Shown piece after piece: positions 16,588 through 25,161 of a stretch of DNA of 64,000 nucleotides. Every line of letters starts with the position of its first letter. Positions within the stretch are counted from its first letter, which is position 1. A program made the position numbers and the translations under genes. The notes under the pieces are model-generated. The model was given only the letters and a program-made list of their open reading frames with translations. It did no database searches and was not told the DNA's origin. The stretch is from Bacteriovoracaceae bacterium UBA3083 (GTDB taxonomy: Bacteria > Bdellovibrionota > Bacteriovoracia > Bacteriovoracales > Bacteriovoracaceae): NCBI GenBank assembly GCA_002366565.1, contig DFBJ01000013.1, forward strand, positions 496,001 to 560,000. The letters are read 5' to 3'.

Positions 16588-18066
16588 TTATTGAAGTTTT
16601 GGAATTCTCTTACCTATCACGGCCTCTAATTCTCCCTGACAAGAAAGCGCTGTTGTCTCGGTTACCTTTACATCAACCCAATTCCACTGAAGGTTTTGCT
16701 CTGGGTCTTCGGGTAAAAAGTGAACAATTCTATTACAATTTGTTCTTCCTTTCCATTTTGTTTGCCCTTTAAAAGTATTCTTACCTTCAACAAGAATTCT
16801 GTAACTCTTCCCTACCATTTCACTTCTAATCTCTGCTTGAAGCTTTAATTGATGGAGTTGAATTTCTCGAAGTCTTGCTCCACGAATATCATTTGTTAAA
16901 TGATCTTCTGATCTAGCAGCTCTAGTCTTATTTCTCTTAGAGTATGCATATGAATAAATGAAATCAAACTTAGCATCATCTAAAAGTTTTAAAGTAGCTT
17001 GGTGCTCTTCATTAGTTTCATTTACAAATCCTGCAATGATATCTGTTGAAATGATTATTTCTGGCTGAACTTCTCTAAGCTTATTAACTCGATCTAAATA
17101 ATGTTCAACAGTATATTCTCTATTCATTCTTTTAAGAACAGTGTTAGAGCCTGATTGAATCGGTAAATGTAAATGTTTTGAGAGTTTCTTAGAAACTCCA
17201 TGAGTCATAATCAACTCATCAGAAATGTCATATGGGTGACTTGTTGTATAGCGGATAATTTCTAATCCATCTAAGTTTTCAAGTTCAAGAATAAGTTGAG
17301 CAAGTGACTCACCATTTTCTTTTCCAAATGAGTTAACATTCTGTCCAAGTAACGTCACTTCTTGAATGCCTTGATACTTAACAAGACGTCTTATATCTTC
17401 AACAACTTCATCAACTTTACGAGATCGCTCTTTTCCACGAGTGTATGGAACGATACAGTAAGTACAATATTTGTTACAACCTTTGATGATATTTACAAAT
17501 GCTTGTGGAGTTCCATGAGAAATTTTTGTTTCAATTGAGAAATTCTCAGATCTATCCCAGCTATTAATGAAGAATTTAGAATCTCCAGCATAAGTTCTAT
17601 AAACCATGTCATTGATTGAATCAATTGTGTCTGGTCCAAATGCAAAATCTAAATGTTTATATTTTGCTATTAACTCTTTCCCTTCAGTTTGAGCAACACA
17701 TCCACCTACACCAACAACAAGATTATCTTTCTTTGTTGCTTTTTGATGTTTCATATTTCCAAGGTGTGAATAGAATTTATTATTTGCGAGATCTCTAACC
17801 GCACAAGTGTTAAACAATACAAGGTCTGCATCTTCAACTTCTTCAGTCTGAGTAAAGTTTAGATTTTTAAGGTGGGCCATAATTCTATCAGTATCATGAT
17901 AGTTCATCTGGCATCCGTATGTTTTCATCCAAACTTTTCTTGGAGGAAAGACAACATCTCCCATTTTTACTAAACGGACTCCACTTTTCTCATCAGTAAA
18001 CCATTCTTCTTTTGGTCCATCTACAGTTCTGAGTCCTAGGCCGGTTGGCGAATCTGTTATTTCCAT
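16588..18066 (-). CDS. miaB: tRNA-2-methylthio-N6-dimethylallyladenosine synthase
   Basis: About 492 residues. MiaB is a radical-SAM methylthiotransferase that adds a methylthio group to i6A37 of tRNAs reading UNN codons. The order is an N-terminal domain with three cluster cysteines (KTYGCQMN, FNTCAVRD, GVGGCVAQ), the radical SAM motif CNKYCTYC near residue 200, and a C-terminal TRAM domain (KSYRILVEG... onward). The ATG at 18066 has GGAG seven bases upstream; a TTG at 18084 also opens the frame but is less likely. The first 45 residues form a non-conserved extension. Confidence 0.94.
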   Translation of the reverse strand: MEITDSPTGLGLRTVDGPKEEWFTDEKSGVRLVKMGDVVFPPRKVWMKTYGCQMNYHDTDRIMAHLKNLNFTQTEEVEDADLVLFNTCAVRDLANNKFYSHLGNMKHQKATKKDNLVVGVGGCVAQTEGKELIAKYKHLDFAFGPDTIDSINDMVYRTYAGDSKFFINSWDRSENFSIETKISHGTPQAFVNIIKGCNKYCTYCIVPYTRGKERSRKVDEVVEDIRRLVKYQGIQEVTLLGQNVNSFGKENGESLAQLILELENLDGLEIIRYTTSHPYDISDELIMTHGVSKKLSKHLHLPIQSGSNTVLKRMNREYTVEHYLDRVNKLREVQPEIIISTDIIAGFVNETNEEHQATLKLLDDAKFDFIYSYAYSKRNKTRAARSEDHLTNDIRGARLREIQLHQLKLQAEIRSEMVGKSYRILVEGKNTFKGQTKWKGRTNCNRIVHFLPEDPEQNLQWNWVDVKVTETTALSCQGELEAVIGKRIPKLQ

Positions 18067-18434
18067 AAGTAATCTCCGAATCAATTGAATAGCTACACCA
18101 CTCTCGCCTTTAAGCTAGAAATGACATGATATTCACACAGTTGTTAAGCCTGCTGATTAAGTTTTAATTTCGCGCAAGTTACCAATAACACGTTTGAAAG
18201 TAAATCTACATTTTTAAAATTGTCATCATTACCGATCTTAAACTACTGAAATTACGAAACTCTGAAAATGAGCTCTAAGAGATTTGCCTATGGTAAGACT
18301 AGGGAAAAACGAGAGAATTGAAATATGAAGGCCTGTAACTTATAGATTTTATTTAAATAATTCATCAGATTTGAAAAATAAGGAAAAAAAAAGGCCACTC
18401 AGAGAGTGGCCTTAAGTATTTGAGAAATAATCAA
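18067..18434. other. Intergenic stretch between miaB and the H1-like gene
   Basis: 368 AT-rich bases. It holds the terminator of the H1-like gene at 18384-18413 and presumably the miaB promoter. No convincing open frame or RNA gene was seen. Confidence 0.6.
18384..18413 (-). terminator. Rho-independent terminator of the H1-like gene
   Basis: An 8-bp GC-rich stem (GGCCACTC 18393-18400, GAGTGGCC 18404-18411) with a three-base loop is followed on the minus strand by a run of nine U (A-run 18384-18392). It lies about 20 bases after the H1-like stop codon. Confidence 0.9.
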
Positions 18435-18941
18435 TTACTTTTTCTTAGCTGGCGCTTTTTTAGTAGCTTTTTTTGCTACTTTTTTCTTCGCTGGCGCTTT
18501 CTTAGTAGCTTTTTTAGGAGCAGCTTTCTTAGTTGCTTTCTTTGCTACTTTCTTTGTAGCTTTTTTTGCAACTTTTTTAGTCGCTTTCTTTGCTACTTTC
18601 TTTTTTGCAGCTTTTTTAGCTACTTTCTTAGTTGCTTTCTTAGCTACTTTTTTCTTAGTTGCTTTTTTAGCTACTTTTTTCTTAGTTGCTTTCTTAGCTA
18701 CTTTCTTCTTAGTTGCTTTCTTAGCTACTTTCTTAGTTGCTTTCTTAGCTACTTTTTTCTTAGTTGCTTTCTTAGCTACTTTCTTAGTTGCTTTTTTAGC
18801 TACTTTTTTCTTAGCTACTTTTTTCTTTGCTACTTTTTTCTTAGTTGCTTTCTTAGCTGTTTTCTTAGCAACTTTTTTTGTAGCTGTCTTCTTTGTGGCT
18901 TTTTTCGCAACTTTTTTAGTTGCTTTCTTTTTTACTGCCAT
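18435..18941 (-). CDS. Histone H1-like lysine/alanine-rich DNA-binding protein
   Basis: 168 residues made almost only of K, A, T and V with a few P: tandem KKVAKKATK-type units. This is the composition of bacterial H1-like nucleoid proteins (chlamydial Hc1/Hc2, AlgP tails) and of the eukaryotic H1 tail. It should bind DNA or RNA non-specifically and compact the nucleoid; the role is by analogy. The start ATG at 18941 has GGAGG six bases before it; the ATG two codons earlier touches that site and is unlikely. A strong terminator follows, so the gene is monocistronic. Confidence 0.85.
   Translation of the reverse strand: MAVKKKATKKVAKKATKKTATKKVAKKTAKKATKKKVAKKKVAKKKVAKKATKKVAKKATKKKVAKKATKKVAKKATKKKVAKKATKKKVAKKATKKKVAKKATKKVAKKAAKKKVAKKATKKVAKKATKKVAKKATKKAAPKKATKKAPAKKKVAKKATKKAPAKKK
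18622..18812. repeat. Tandem 24/27-bp coding repeats in the H1-like gene
   Basis: Plus-strand CTTAGTTGC followed by TTTCTTAGCTACTTT recurs seven times at 24- or 27-base spacing, encoding KVAKKATKK-type units. Such repeats favour slippage and length variation between strains. Confidence 0.8.
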
Positions 18942-19368
18942 TGACATCCTCCAGGCTTTTTAACACTTATAGATTCAGAATAAACATAATTTTATTTTAA
19001 CGCAAATAAAAAAATAGTCTTTTATTACGAATCTGTAAAAAATAATTTTAAACAGTTTATAAATTGATTTCGGTTTTAAACTTGAATTACTTTACAAAAA
19101 AAAACAACACTACTCTATAACAGCTCTATCATTATTGTTTCACGTTTTATATTTTTTCCATTTCTATGCTAAAACTTCAGATACGTTAAAATATCTATCC
19201 ATTACAAAGAAAAAGTAATCTGATTTTTTTTTTTAGAATTTATAGATTTATTTAAGGGAGAATGCGCAAAATGTGCCTCATATGTGTAAAAAAAGACAAC
19301 TATTGTTGGCAGATTTTATAAAAATCTAATGAATAACTCGTTAAAAATGATTAGAAATTGAAAAAAAT
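18942..19368. other. Very AT-rich intergenic stretch
   Basis: About 427 bases without a gene, with several A- and T-runs including a T12 near 19230. It contains the likely H1-like promoter. A weak hairpin (CAAC/GTTG near 19295) followed on the minus strand by seven U could end the cysteine-rich gene's transcript. Nothing else was recognised. Confidence 0.5.
18977..19005 (-). promoter_or_regulatory. Possible promoter of the H1-like gene
   Basis: On the minus strand TTGCGT (19000-19005) and TATTCT (18977-18982) are separated by 17 bases, about 36 bases upstream of the ATG. The matches are moderate, but the surroundings are very AT-rich, as expected of a strong promoter. Confidence 0.35.
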
Positions 19369-21678
19369 CTAATTATCAGTACTCAAATTTTTTATAAATG
19401 GGTATCCATGCCACACTTCTTCGAATGATTCTTTAAAGTATGTTTCTATACTTTTTGAATCACTTTTCATAACAGCAATAAAAGGATCAAAGGTATCCGC
19501 CTTCTTAAAATTAAGAACAAGTGGCGTATAAGCAGACCTTCCAAGCTCGCATGATACAAATATAGGAGACTTAATCAGAGAATTCTCGACTTCAGTTTTA
19601 TAAGCAAGACAGGCTTTATAGCACTGCTCTTCTGTTTTTACATTAATTTTTTTAGAACTAAAATATTTAGATGTCCTTCCACCAATTCTGCTTAAGTTTC
19701 CAATTGTACAGTCTGCATTTGTTGTATATTTGAGAATACTATTATTTTTATATTTAATATCTAAGTCATAAAAACTGTTATCCTTAAATCTATAGTGATC
19801 CAAATACTCTTGATTACTTTTAATTAACTTTCCTACTGATTTTGATAAGCACTCTTCTTTACTCTTCACTAAAAATTGTCTTATTGGTTTTGTAGACCAA
19901 TGGTAATTATAGTACTCACAGCTCCCTAATTCGACGCTGCTATCTTCAACATATACATCAGCCTCAAAGCCATACATAGGGTTTGAATTCATACCTGGTA
20001 CCTCTGAGCACGTAAAATCACTATGCTCACTTTTAATCATCTTCTTTTTTGATGAACACAAGCTAAGACAGTTAATATGATCTTCATTTAGTTCATATTC
20101 CTTTTTTATTTGAAGACTTCCATTCTTTTTATAGGAAACTCTACATTTAGGGCTTGATATATGTTTATAAGCAGGAAAGTTTTGAAAATCCCCCATACTT
20201 AAATACTGTGGAACGGCCTTAGAAGAAAATCTAACAAATGGGACATTTCCCATAAAGAATATATATTCCTCCCACTTTGATGAATCTAATTTATATACAT
20301 CTTTATTTGCCATAAAACGACATTCATCACGTGTGAGATCCATATATGTTTTCTTATAAACGACTCTTTTATTTGAAGACTTCTGGAGCCAAGCCAGTGC
20401 AGGATTATTTTCTTCACCAGTTGGTATATAAATATATGAATGACAGCTACCTCTCATATGATTGAGGATAGGAGCAGGAATTTGTCCACTTTTTCCAAGT
20501 TCAACAAAACTATAAGAACTTTTAGAAGGATAATCTCCCAATTCTTTCAATCTCGCAGAGTACGAAGCTTCATACTCTTTAAACTTTTCTAAACACTCTA
20601 ATTTACTAGAAGCTGAAAAGTAGTAAGGATTCAGTGACTCAAAGTACTTACTCTCATCTGTATAATTTCTTACTTGCTCCTTAAACGGATACTTTCCTTT
20701 TGGAAGTTTTCTATAACTCAGATTACATAAGATTTGATGTTTAGCCTTATGATTAAGCTTAAACATTTCTTTTGCAAATAATCCTCCCAAAGTATCATCT
20801 CTAAAATATGTATTAATTTTTGATATCCACTCACCTTCGGCTTCTATTTTAGAACAATCCTCTTTTCTAAAATTCACACAACTTGGTTGAGTATAATTAT
20901 CATCCTTAACTCCAAGAGATCCTTCATTCAATTTAAAATAATTAATCATTGATGGAGACCAAGGGCCTTCGTTTATATATATTTGAATAACTTCTTTAGG
21001 AATATGACTATATTTACTATTTGAACTATAGTCCTCTTCTTTAGGTTTATCTTCCGTACTTAATTTTGAATAAACCTGCTCAACTTTTTCTAAACATTCT
21101 ATTGTCCTACATTTATCCTCATTGGACTTTTGAGATAGGTTCATCATTTCTTTCTGAACACTCACTGTAGGCTCATAGTCTAAGCTTTCAAGAGATGAAG
21201 AAGACACATTCTTAGGAGTATATTCTTTAACTGAATCATTATTTACAGTATTATTTTTTGGTATAGAGACTATGTTTTGTGAAGGGCTCTTCACATATCT
21301 TTGACTTTTAATCTTTGCAAGAGAACTAGGTTCGATATCCTTACTCGCTGATTCAGATATTACTTCAATACACTCAGCATCCTCACACATGGCCACAGAA
21401 AAGTTATACTGACTTAAACAACCTGAGCTATTACTTCCACTCTTACATTTCTCAAGAATTATCTCTTCAAAGTTTAAGAATGTCTCTCTACAAGACTCTG
21501 TTTTACACTCATTGAACTTTCTCTGCTTAAAATCAAGACAATCTTCTTTATCTGCACAAGAAATGGAGACATATCTACTATATAATTTAGAAGCTTGTTC
21601 TTCTGTAACACTAGAAGACCCATTCGCTGAAAAAGAAGTAAGAATAAACAATAAGTTAAAAGATAGAACTAGATACAT
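19369..21678 (-). CDS. Large cysteine-rich secreted protein of unknown function
   Basis: 769 residues with a signal peptide (LVLSFNLLFILTSFSANG), so exported. I count 26 cysteines. In the N-terminal 200 residues they sit in short recurrent C-x(3,4)-[E/D/S]-C units (CADKEDC, CKTESC, CEDAEC, CRTIEC); later cysteines recur in E-C-L/K-C-R contexts. A polar spacer (about 120-230) separates the N-terminal part from a larger Tyr/Ser/Lys-rich body. No catalytic motif or known domain is recognised. It stands alone between the H1-like and clpA genes. An extracellular or periplasmic disulphide-stabilised binding protein is a guess. Confidence 0.65.
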   Translation of the reverse strand: MYLVLSFNLLFILTSFSANGSSSVTEEQASKLYSRYVSISCADKEDCLDFKQRKFNECKTESCRETFLNFEEIILEKCKSGSNSSGCLSQYNFSVAMCEDAECIEVISESASKDIEPSSLAKIKSQRYVKSPSQNIVSIPKNNTVNNDSVKEYTPKNVSSSSLESLDYEPTVSVQKEMMNLSQKSNEDKCRTIECLEKVEQVYSKLSTEDKPKEEDYSSNSKYSHIPKEVIQIYINEGPWSPSMINYFKLNEGSLGVKDDNYTQPSCVNFRKEDCSKIEAEGEWISKINTYFRDDTLGGLFAKEMFKLNHKAKHQILCNLSYRKLPKGKYPFKEQVRNYTDESKYFESLNPYYFSASSKLECLEKFKEYEASYSARLKELGDYPSKSSYSFVELGKSGQIPAPILNHMRGSCHSYIYIPTGEENNPALAWLQKSSNKRVVYKKTYMDLTRDECRFMANKDVYKLDSSKWEEYIFFMGNVPFVRFSSKAVPQYLSMGDFQNFPAYKHISSPKCRVSYKKNGSLQIKKEYELNEDHINCLSLCSSKKKMIKSEHSDFTCSEVPGMNSNPMYGFEADVYVEDSSVELGSCEYYNYHWSTKPIRQFLVKSKEECLSKSVGKLIKSNQEYLDHYRFKDNSFYDLDIKYKNNSILKYTTNADCTIGNLSRIGGRTSKYFSSKKINVKTEEQCYKACLAYKTEVENSLIKSPIFVSCELGRSAYTPLVLNFKKADTFDPFIAVMKSDSKSIETYFKESFEEVWHGYPFIKNLSTDN

Positions 21679-21806
21679 AATTTCCCCATGTATCTAGTTT
21701 ATACGAAAATTTAGATCTTCAAAGAAGTTTCATTTATATATGCTAAGTATCTATTATCACATATTTTGCTTCTAAAAATAGAGCCTCAAAAGTGTGATAC
21801 TAAAAT

Positions 21807-24164
21807 TTACTCATATTTAAAGACAATCTCATCATCTTTACTTAAATCAACAGTAACTTTTCCACCACTTGATAGTTCTCCAAATAAAACCTCATTTGAA
21901 AGTGGCTTTTTAATTCTTTGATCTATTATTCTGCCAATCGGTCTTGCTCCCATCTTAGGATCGTAACCAGTTTTTGCGAGCCATAGCTTAGCAGCATCAG
22001 TAACTTCAATTTCAACATTCTTAGAAGCTAACCTATTCTCTAGATCTAAAATAAACTTATCAACAATTTTTACAATAAAATCGCTTCCTAGTTTATTAAA
22101 GTGAATAATGGCATCAAGTCTATTTCTAAATTCAGGACTAAAGAAGTTTTTCAAAGTCTGGTCCCTTTTAGCAGTGTTTCCATCTAGCTTTACTTGTCCA
22201 AGACCAATTGACCCTGCTTCCATCTGTTTAGCACCTGCATTTGTTGTCATAATAATTACTGTATTTTTAAAATCTGTTGTACGACCTTGAGAATCAGTTA
22301 GTGCACCGTGATCCATAACTTGTAACAAGATATTATAAATATCAGGATGGGCCTTTTCAATTTCATCTAATAACAGAATACAGTGAGGATTCTTTTTTAC
22401 TGCATCAGTTAAGATACCTCCGTTATCATATCCAACATAACCAGGAGGAGCTCCTATTAACTTAGCGACTGAATGTTTTTCCATATATTCAGACATATCA
22501 AATCTTTCTAAATGTGAGCCTAAATTATGAGCAAGCTGTCTAGCTAACTCAGTCTTACCGACTCCAGTTGGCCCAGCAAACAAGAAATTGGCCATTGGTT
22601 TATTCTCATGTCCAAGTCCAGAACGAGAAAGAATGATTGCATCTGAAACTTTCTCAACTGCTTCATCTTGACCAAAGATAACTAAATCGAGATTAGCTTT
22701 TAGATTTTTCAATCTATCTCGGTCACTACCAGTAACGCTTATTTCAGGAATCTTAGCTAACTTAGAAATTATAAGCTCTACATCTTTTTTAGAAATATTT
22801 TTCTTTCTTTTACTTTTTGGAAGTAAATGAATTCTTGCTCCAACTTCATCTATAACATCAATAGACTTATCTGGATTTTTTCTATCACCTAAAAATTTAT
22901 TAGATAAATCAACAGCAGTCCTTAAAACAGCATTAGAGTACTTCACTCCATGATGTTCTTCGAACTTGGACTTTAATCCTTTGAGGATTTGGTATGTATC
23001 TTCAATCGATGGTTCATCAACATCAATTTTTTGGAATCTACGACTAAAGGCGTGATCCTTCTCAATAAACTTTCTAAATTCATTGTGTGTAGTACTTCCT
23101 AGACATCTAACTCGTCCTGAAGATAAAGCTGGCTTTAAAAGGTTTGAAGCATCCATACTTCCGCCATTTGTTGCTCCAGCCCCCATAACAGTATGAATCT
23201 CATCAATAAAGAGTATCGTTTTATCACCCTTATCATGAAGATCATCTAGCTCTTTTAGAACATTCTTTAAACGTTGTTCAAAGTCTCCTCTAAATTTTGC
23301 ACCTGCTAGAAGTGCTGCCATATCTAAACTAAAGATAATTGTCTCTTCAAGAACTTCAGGAACATTTCCTTCAACAATACTTTTAGCAAGACCTTCAACA
23401 ATAGCAGTCTTTCCCACACCCGCTTCACCAACAAGTAGAGGATTATTTTTTCTTCTTCTACAAAGAACTTCTACGATTCTGTTGAGTTCTTCATTTCTCC
23501 CTATTAAGGGGTCAATTTTATTTTTCTTAGCAAGTTCATTTAAATTTATACAGAACTCATTTAAAGCAGGGTTTTCTTTCTTCTCTTTCTTAAGTTTTGA
23601 AGGAGTTATCCCTCCTTCAAGCTCTGAATTATCAACATAGAAATCTTCACCATCGACAGGTTCATCTGCACCATGAGCAATATATTTAACTACATCAAAT
23701 CTTTCAATTCCATATTTTTGAATCGAGTATAGAGCAAAGCTTTCTTTTTCTTGAAACATTGAGACTAAAATATTTATCCCCATGATATTTCTTTTACCTG
23801 ATGACTGGACATGAATAGCAGCTCTTTGAATGACTCTTTGTAAGGACATTGAAATTTCTGGCTGATAAAGAATTCCATTTTCACTAGCAAGCTTTCTCAA
23901 CTCTTCATCAACGAATTGCTGTTTACTTAAATTCTGCACTTGATCATCAGTTAAAATACTAAAGTTTGTTTGATCATTTAAGTATTCAATCAAGTCTTCC
24001 TGAATTTGCTCTATATCAGCACCTAGATCTTGAAGAACACCTATGACTTGATCGTCATCTAGCATGGCAATGAGAACAGTCTCAAGAGTTAAGTACTCGT
24101 GCTTTTTCTCATTAGCTATCTGAATAGCTTGATTAATTATTTCTTCTAGCTTTTTTGACATCAT
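21807..24164 (-). CDS. clpA: ATP-dependent Clp protease ATP-binding subunit ClpA
   Basis: 785 residues, close to E. coli ClpA. It unfolds substrates and threads them into ClpP in the cytosol. The layout is a Clp N domain (1-150), first AAA+ module with Walker A GEAGVGKTA near 245 and Walker B ILFIDEIH, second module with GPTGVGKTE near 528 and LLLDEIEKAH, and the ClpP-docking loop IGL (GSIGLGQ) near 650. The middle coiled domain of ClpB is absent, which separates it from ClpB. Its start is nine bases after clpS. clpP is not in the window. Confidence 0.95.
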   Translation of the reverse strand: MMSKKLEEIINQAIQIANEKKHEYLTLETVLIAMLDDDQVIGVLQDLGADIEQIQEDLIEYLNDQTNFSILTDDQVQNLSKQQFVDEELRKLASENGILYQPEISMSLQRVIQRAAIHVQSSGKRNIMGINILVSMFQEKESFALYSIQKYGIERFDVVKYIAHGADEPVDGEDFYVDNSELEGGITPSKLKKEKKENPALNEFCINLNELAKKNKIDPLIGRNEELNRIVEVLCRRRKNNPLLVGEAGVGKTAIVEGLAKSIVEGNVPEVLEETIIFSLDMAALLAGAKFRGDFEQRLKNVLKELDDLHDKGDKTILFIDEIHTVMGAGATNGGSMDASNLLKPALSSGRVRCLGSTTHNEFRKFIEKDHAFSRRFQKIDVDEPSIEDTYQILKGLKSKFEEHHGVKYSNAVLRTAVDLSNKFLGDRKNPDKSIDVIDEVGARIHLLPKSKRKKNISKKDVELIISKLAKIPEISVTGSDRDRLKNLKANLDLVIFGQDEAVEKVSDAIILSRSGLGHENKPMANFLFAGPTGVGKTELARQLAHNLGSHLERFDMSEYMEKHSVAKLIGAPPGYVGYDNGGILTDAVKKNPHCILLLDEIEKAHPDIYNILLQVMDHGALTDSQGRTTDFKNTVIIMTTNAGAKQMEAGSIGLGQVKLDGNTAKRDQTLKNFFSPEFRNRLDAIIHFNKLGSDFIVKIVDKFILDLENRLASKNVEIEVTDAAKLWLAKTGYDPKMGARPIGRIIDQRIKKPLSNEVLFGELSSGGKVTVDLSKDDEIVFKYE

Positions 24165-24173
24165 AACTTCCTC

Positions 24174-24545
24174 TTAGGCTTCTGGTTCTATCGTACACTT
24201 TAGCGGGTGACCGTTCTCCTTAGCTTCTTGATTAACCTTCTCTGCTTTAGTTTCTGCAATCTCAAAGCTATAAACTCCACAGATCCCAACACCTTCATTA
24301 TGAACTTTAAGCATAACTGCTTGTGCTTCCTCTAAACTTTTAGCAAAAACTTTTTGTAATATATAAATGACAAACTCCATAGTGGTGTAGTCATCGTTAT
24401 GAATAAGTACTTTGTATTTTCGGGGCTTTTTAATCTTAACTTTCTTGATTGTGGCGACCCCTCCTTCGCCGTACTCATCCTCATCATTAAAGATGGGGTT
24501 GAATCTTCTATCGTCAAGGTTAGACATTTTTTCGTATATGGACAT
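24174..24545 (-). CDS. clpS: Clp protease adaptor ClpS
   Basis: 123 residues. ClpS delivers N-end-rule substrates to ClpA. The core begins at KYKVLIHNDDYTTMEFVIYIL (the HNDD/T-x-M-E-F region that binds the N-degron residue) and continues with A-x-x-x-M-L-x-V-H-x-E-G-x-G and a Y-x-x-E-I-A-E-T-K segment. The N-terminal 40 residues are a flexible tail rich in acidic and basic residues, consistent with the tail that engages the ClpA pore. It is cotranscribed with clpA from a good upstream promoter. Confidence 0.95.
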   Translation of the reverse strand: MSIYEKMSNLDDRRFNPIFNDEDEYGEGGVATIKKVKIKKPRKYKVLIHNDDYTTMEFVIYILQKVFAKSLEEAQAVMLKVHNEGVGICGVYSFEIAETKAEKVNQEAKENGHPLKCTIEPEA

Positions 24546-24580
24546 ATTTAAACTCTCATTTGCCTTTAGTATCTAATATC

Positions 24581-24609
24581 ATTATCCTTTTAATAAATAG
24601 TCTTTTCAA
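24581..24609 (-). promoter_or_regulatory. Sigma-70-type promoter of clpS-clpA
   Basis: On the minus strand TTGAAA (24604-24609) and GATAAT (24581-24586) are separated by exactly 17 bases, each a 5 of 6 match to consensus. The predicted leader is about 30 bases before the clpS ATG. Confidence 0.6.
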
Positions 24610-24656
24610 CTAAACAAAGCTGAATTGATGTAATTTTAAACAAAAAGGTCGTAAAT

Positions 24657-25160
24657 ATGAGTTTTTGGGATAGATTTATAACTAAAGAGGTGTCAAAACC
24701 CCTATCTAAACTACAAGAAAGTATCCTTAACCAGTTTCCAGATTATTCTGAAGAAAAACGAGTTTTATTGGGTTGCTTAGCTGCTCTAAGTGCCAGAATT
24801 GCCTATGTAGACTTTGATATATCTCCAAAAGAAAAAGACGCGATGATTAAGGCCCTGAAGAAGTGGATGAACCTAGATGATAAAGAAGCCCACTTTGTTG
24901 CTACTAAAGCACTAGAAGAAGTTGTGGAACTCTCAGGTATTGAGCCAAGAGACTACTGTACAGCGCTTAATGAATTTCTAGACAATACTCAAAAGCTCCA
25001 TGTGCTTGAAACTCTTTTTCAAATATCTGCTTCTGATGACAATGTAGAAGAATATGAAAGTGAAGAAATTAGAATAATTGCAACAGGACTTTTACTTGAG
25101 CACAAACACTTTATTGCTGCGAGAGCAACTGTTGCAAAGTTTATTGGTGCATTGAAATAG
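24657..25160 (+). CDS. TerB-like helical protein
   Basis: 167 residues, all helical. It matches the tellurite-resistance TerB/DjlA-N type fold: A-L-S-A-R-I-A-Y-V-D-F-D-I-S-P-K-E near residue 45, and a second copy-like element L-F-Q-I-S-A-S-D-D-N-V-E-E-Y-E-S-E-E-I near 125, where acidic residues may bind a metal. Despite the name, many such proteins have no link to tellurite. There are no other ter genes nearby. Its TAG ends one base before the stop of the convergent protease gene. Confidence 0.75.
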   Translation: MSFWDRFITKEVSKPLSKLQESILNQFPDYSEEKRVLLGCLAALSARIAYVDFDISPKEKDAMIKALKKWMNLDDKEAHFVATKALEEVVELSGIEPRDYCTALNEFLDNTQKLHVLETLFQISASDDNVEEYESEEIRIIATGLLLEHKHFIAARATVAKFIGALK

Positions 25161-25161
25161 T

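Noticed and set aside
18622..18812. Regular repeats considered as a CRISPR array
   Set aside because: The repeats are contiguous, in frame and code for a Lys/Ala protein; there are no unique spacers.
18420..18944. Open frame of 174 codons antisense to the H1-like gene
   Set aside because: It encodes only S/C/F/L repeats produced by the reverse of the Lys/Ala codons; no ribosome site and a strong terminator overlaps its start.
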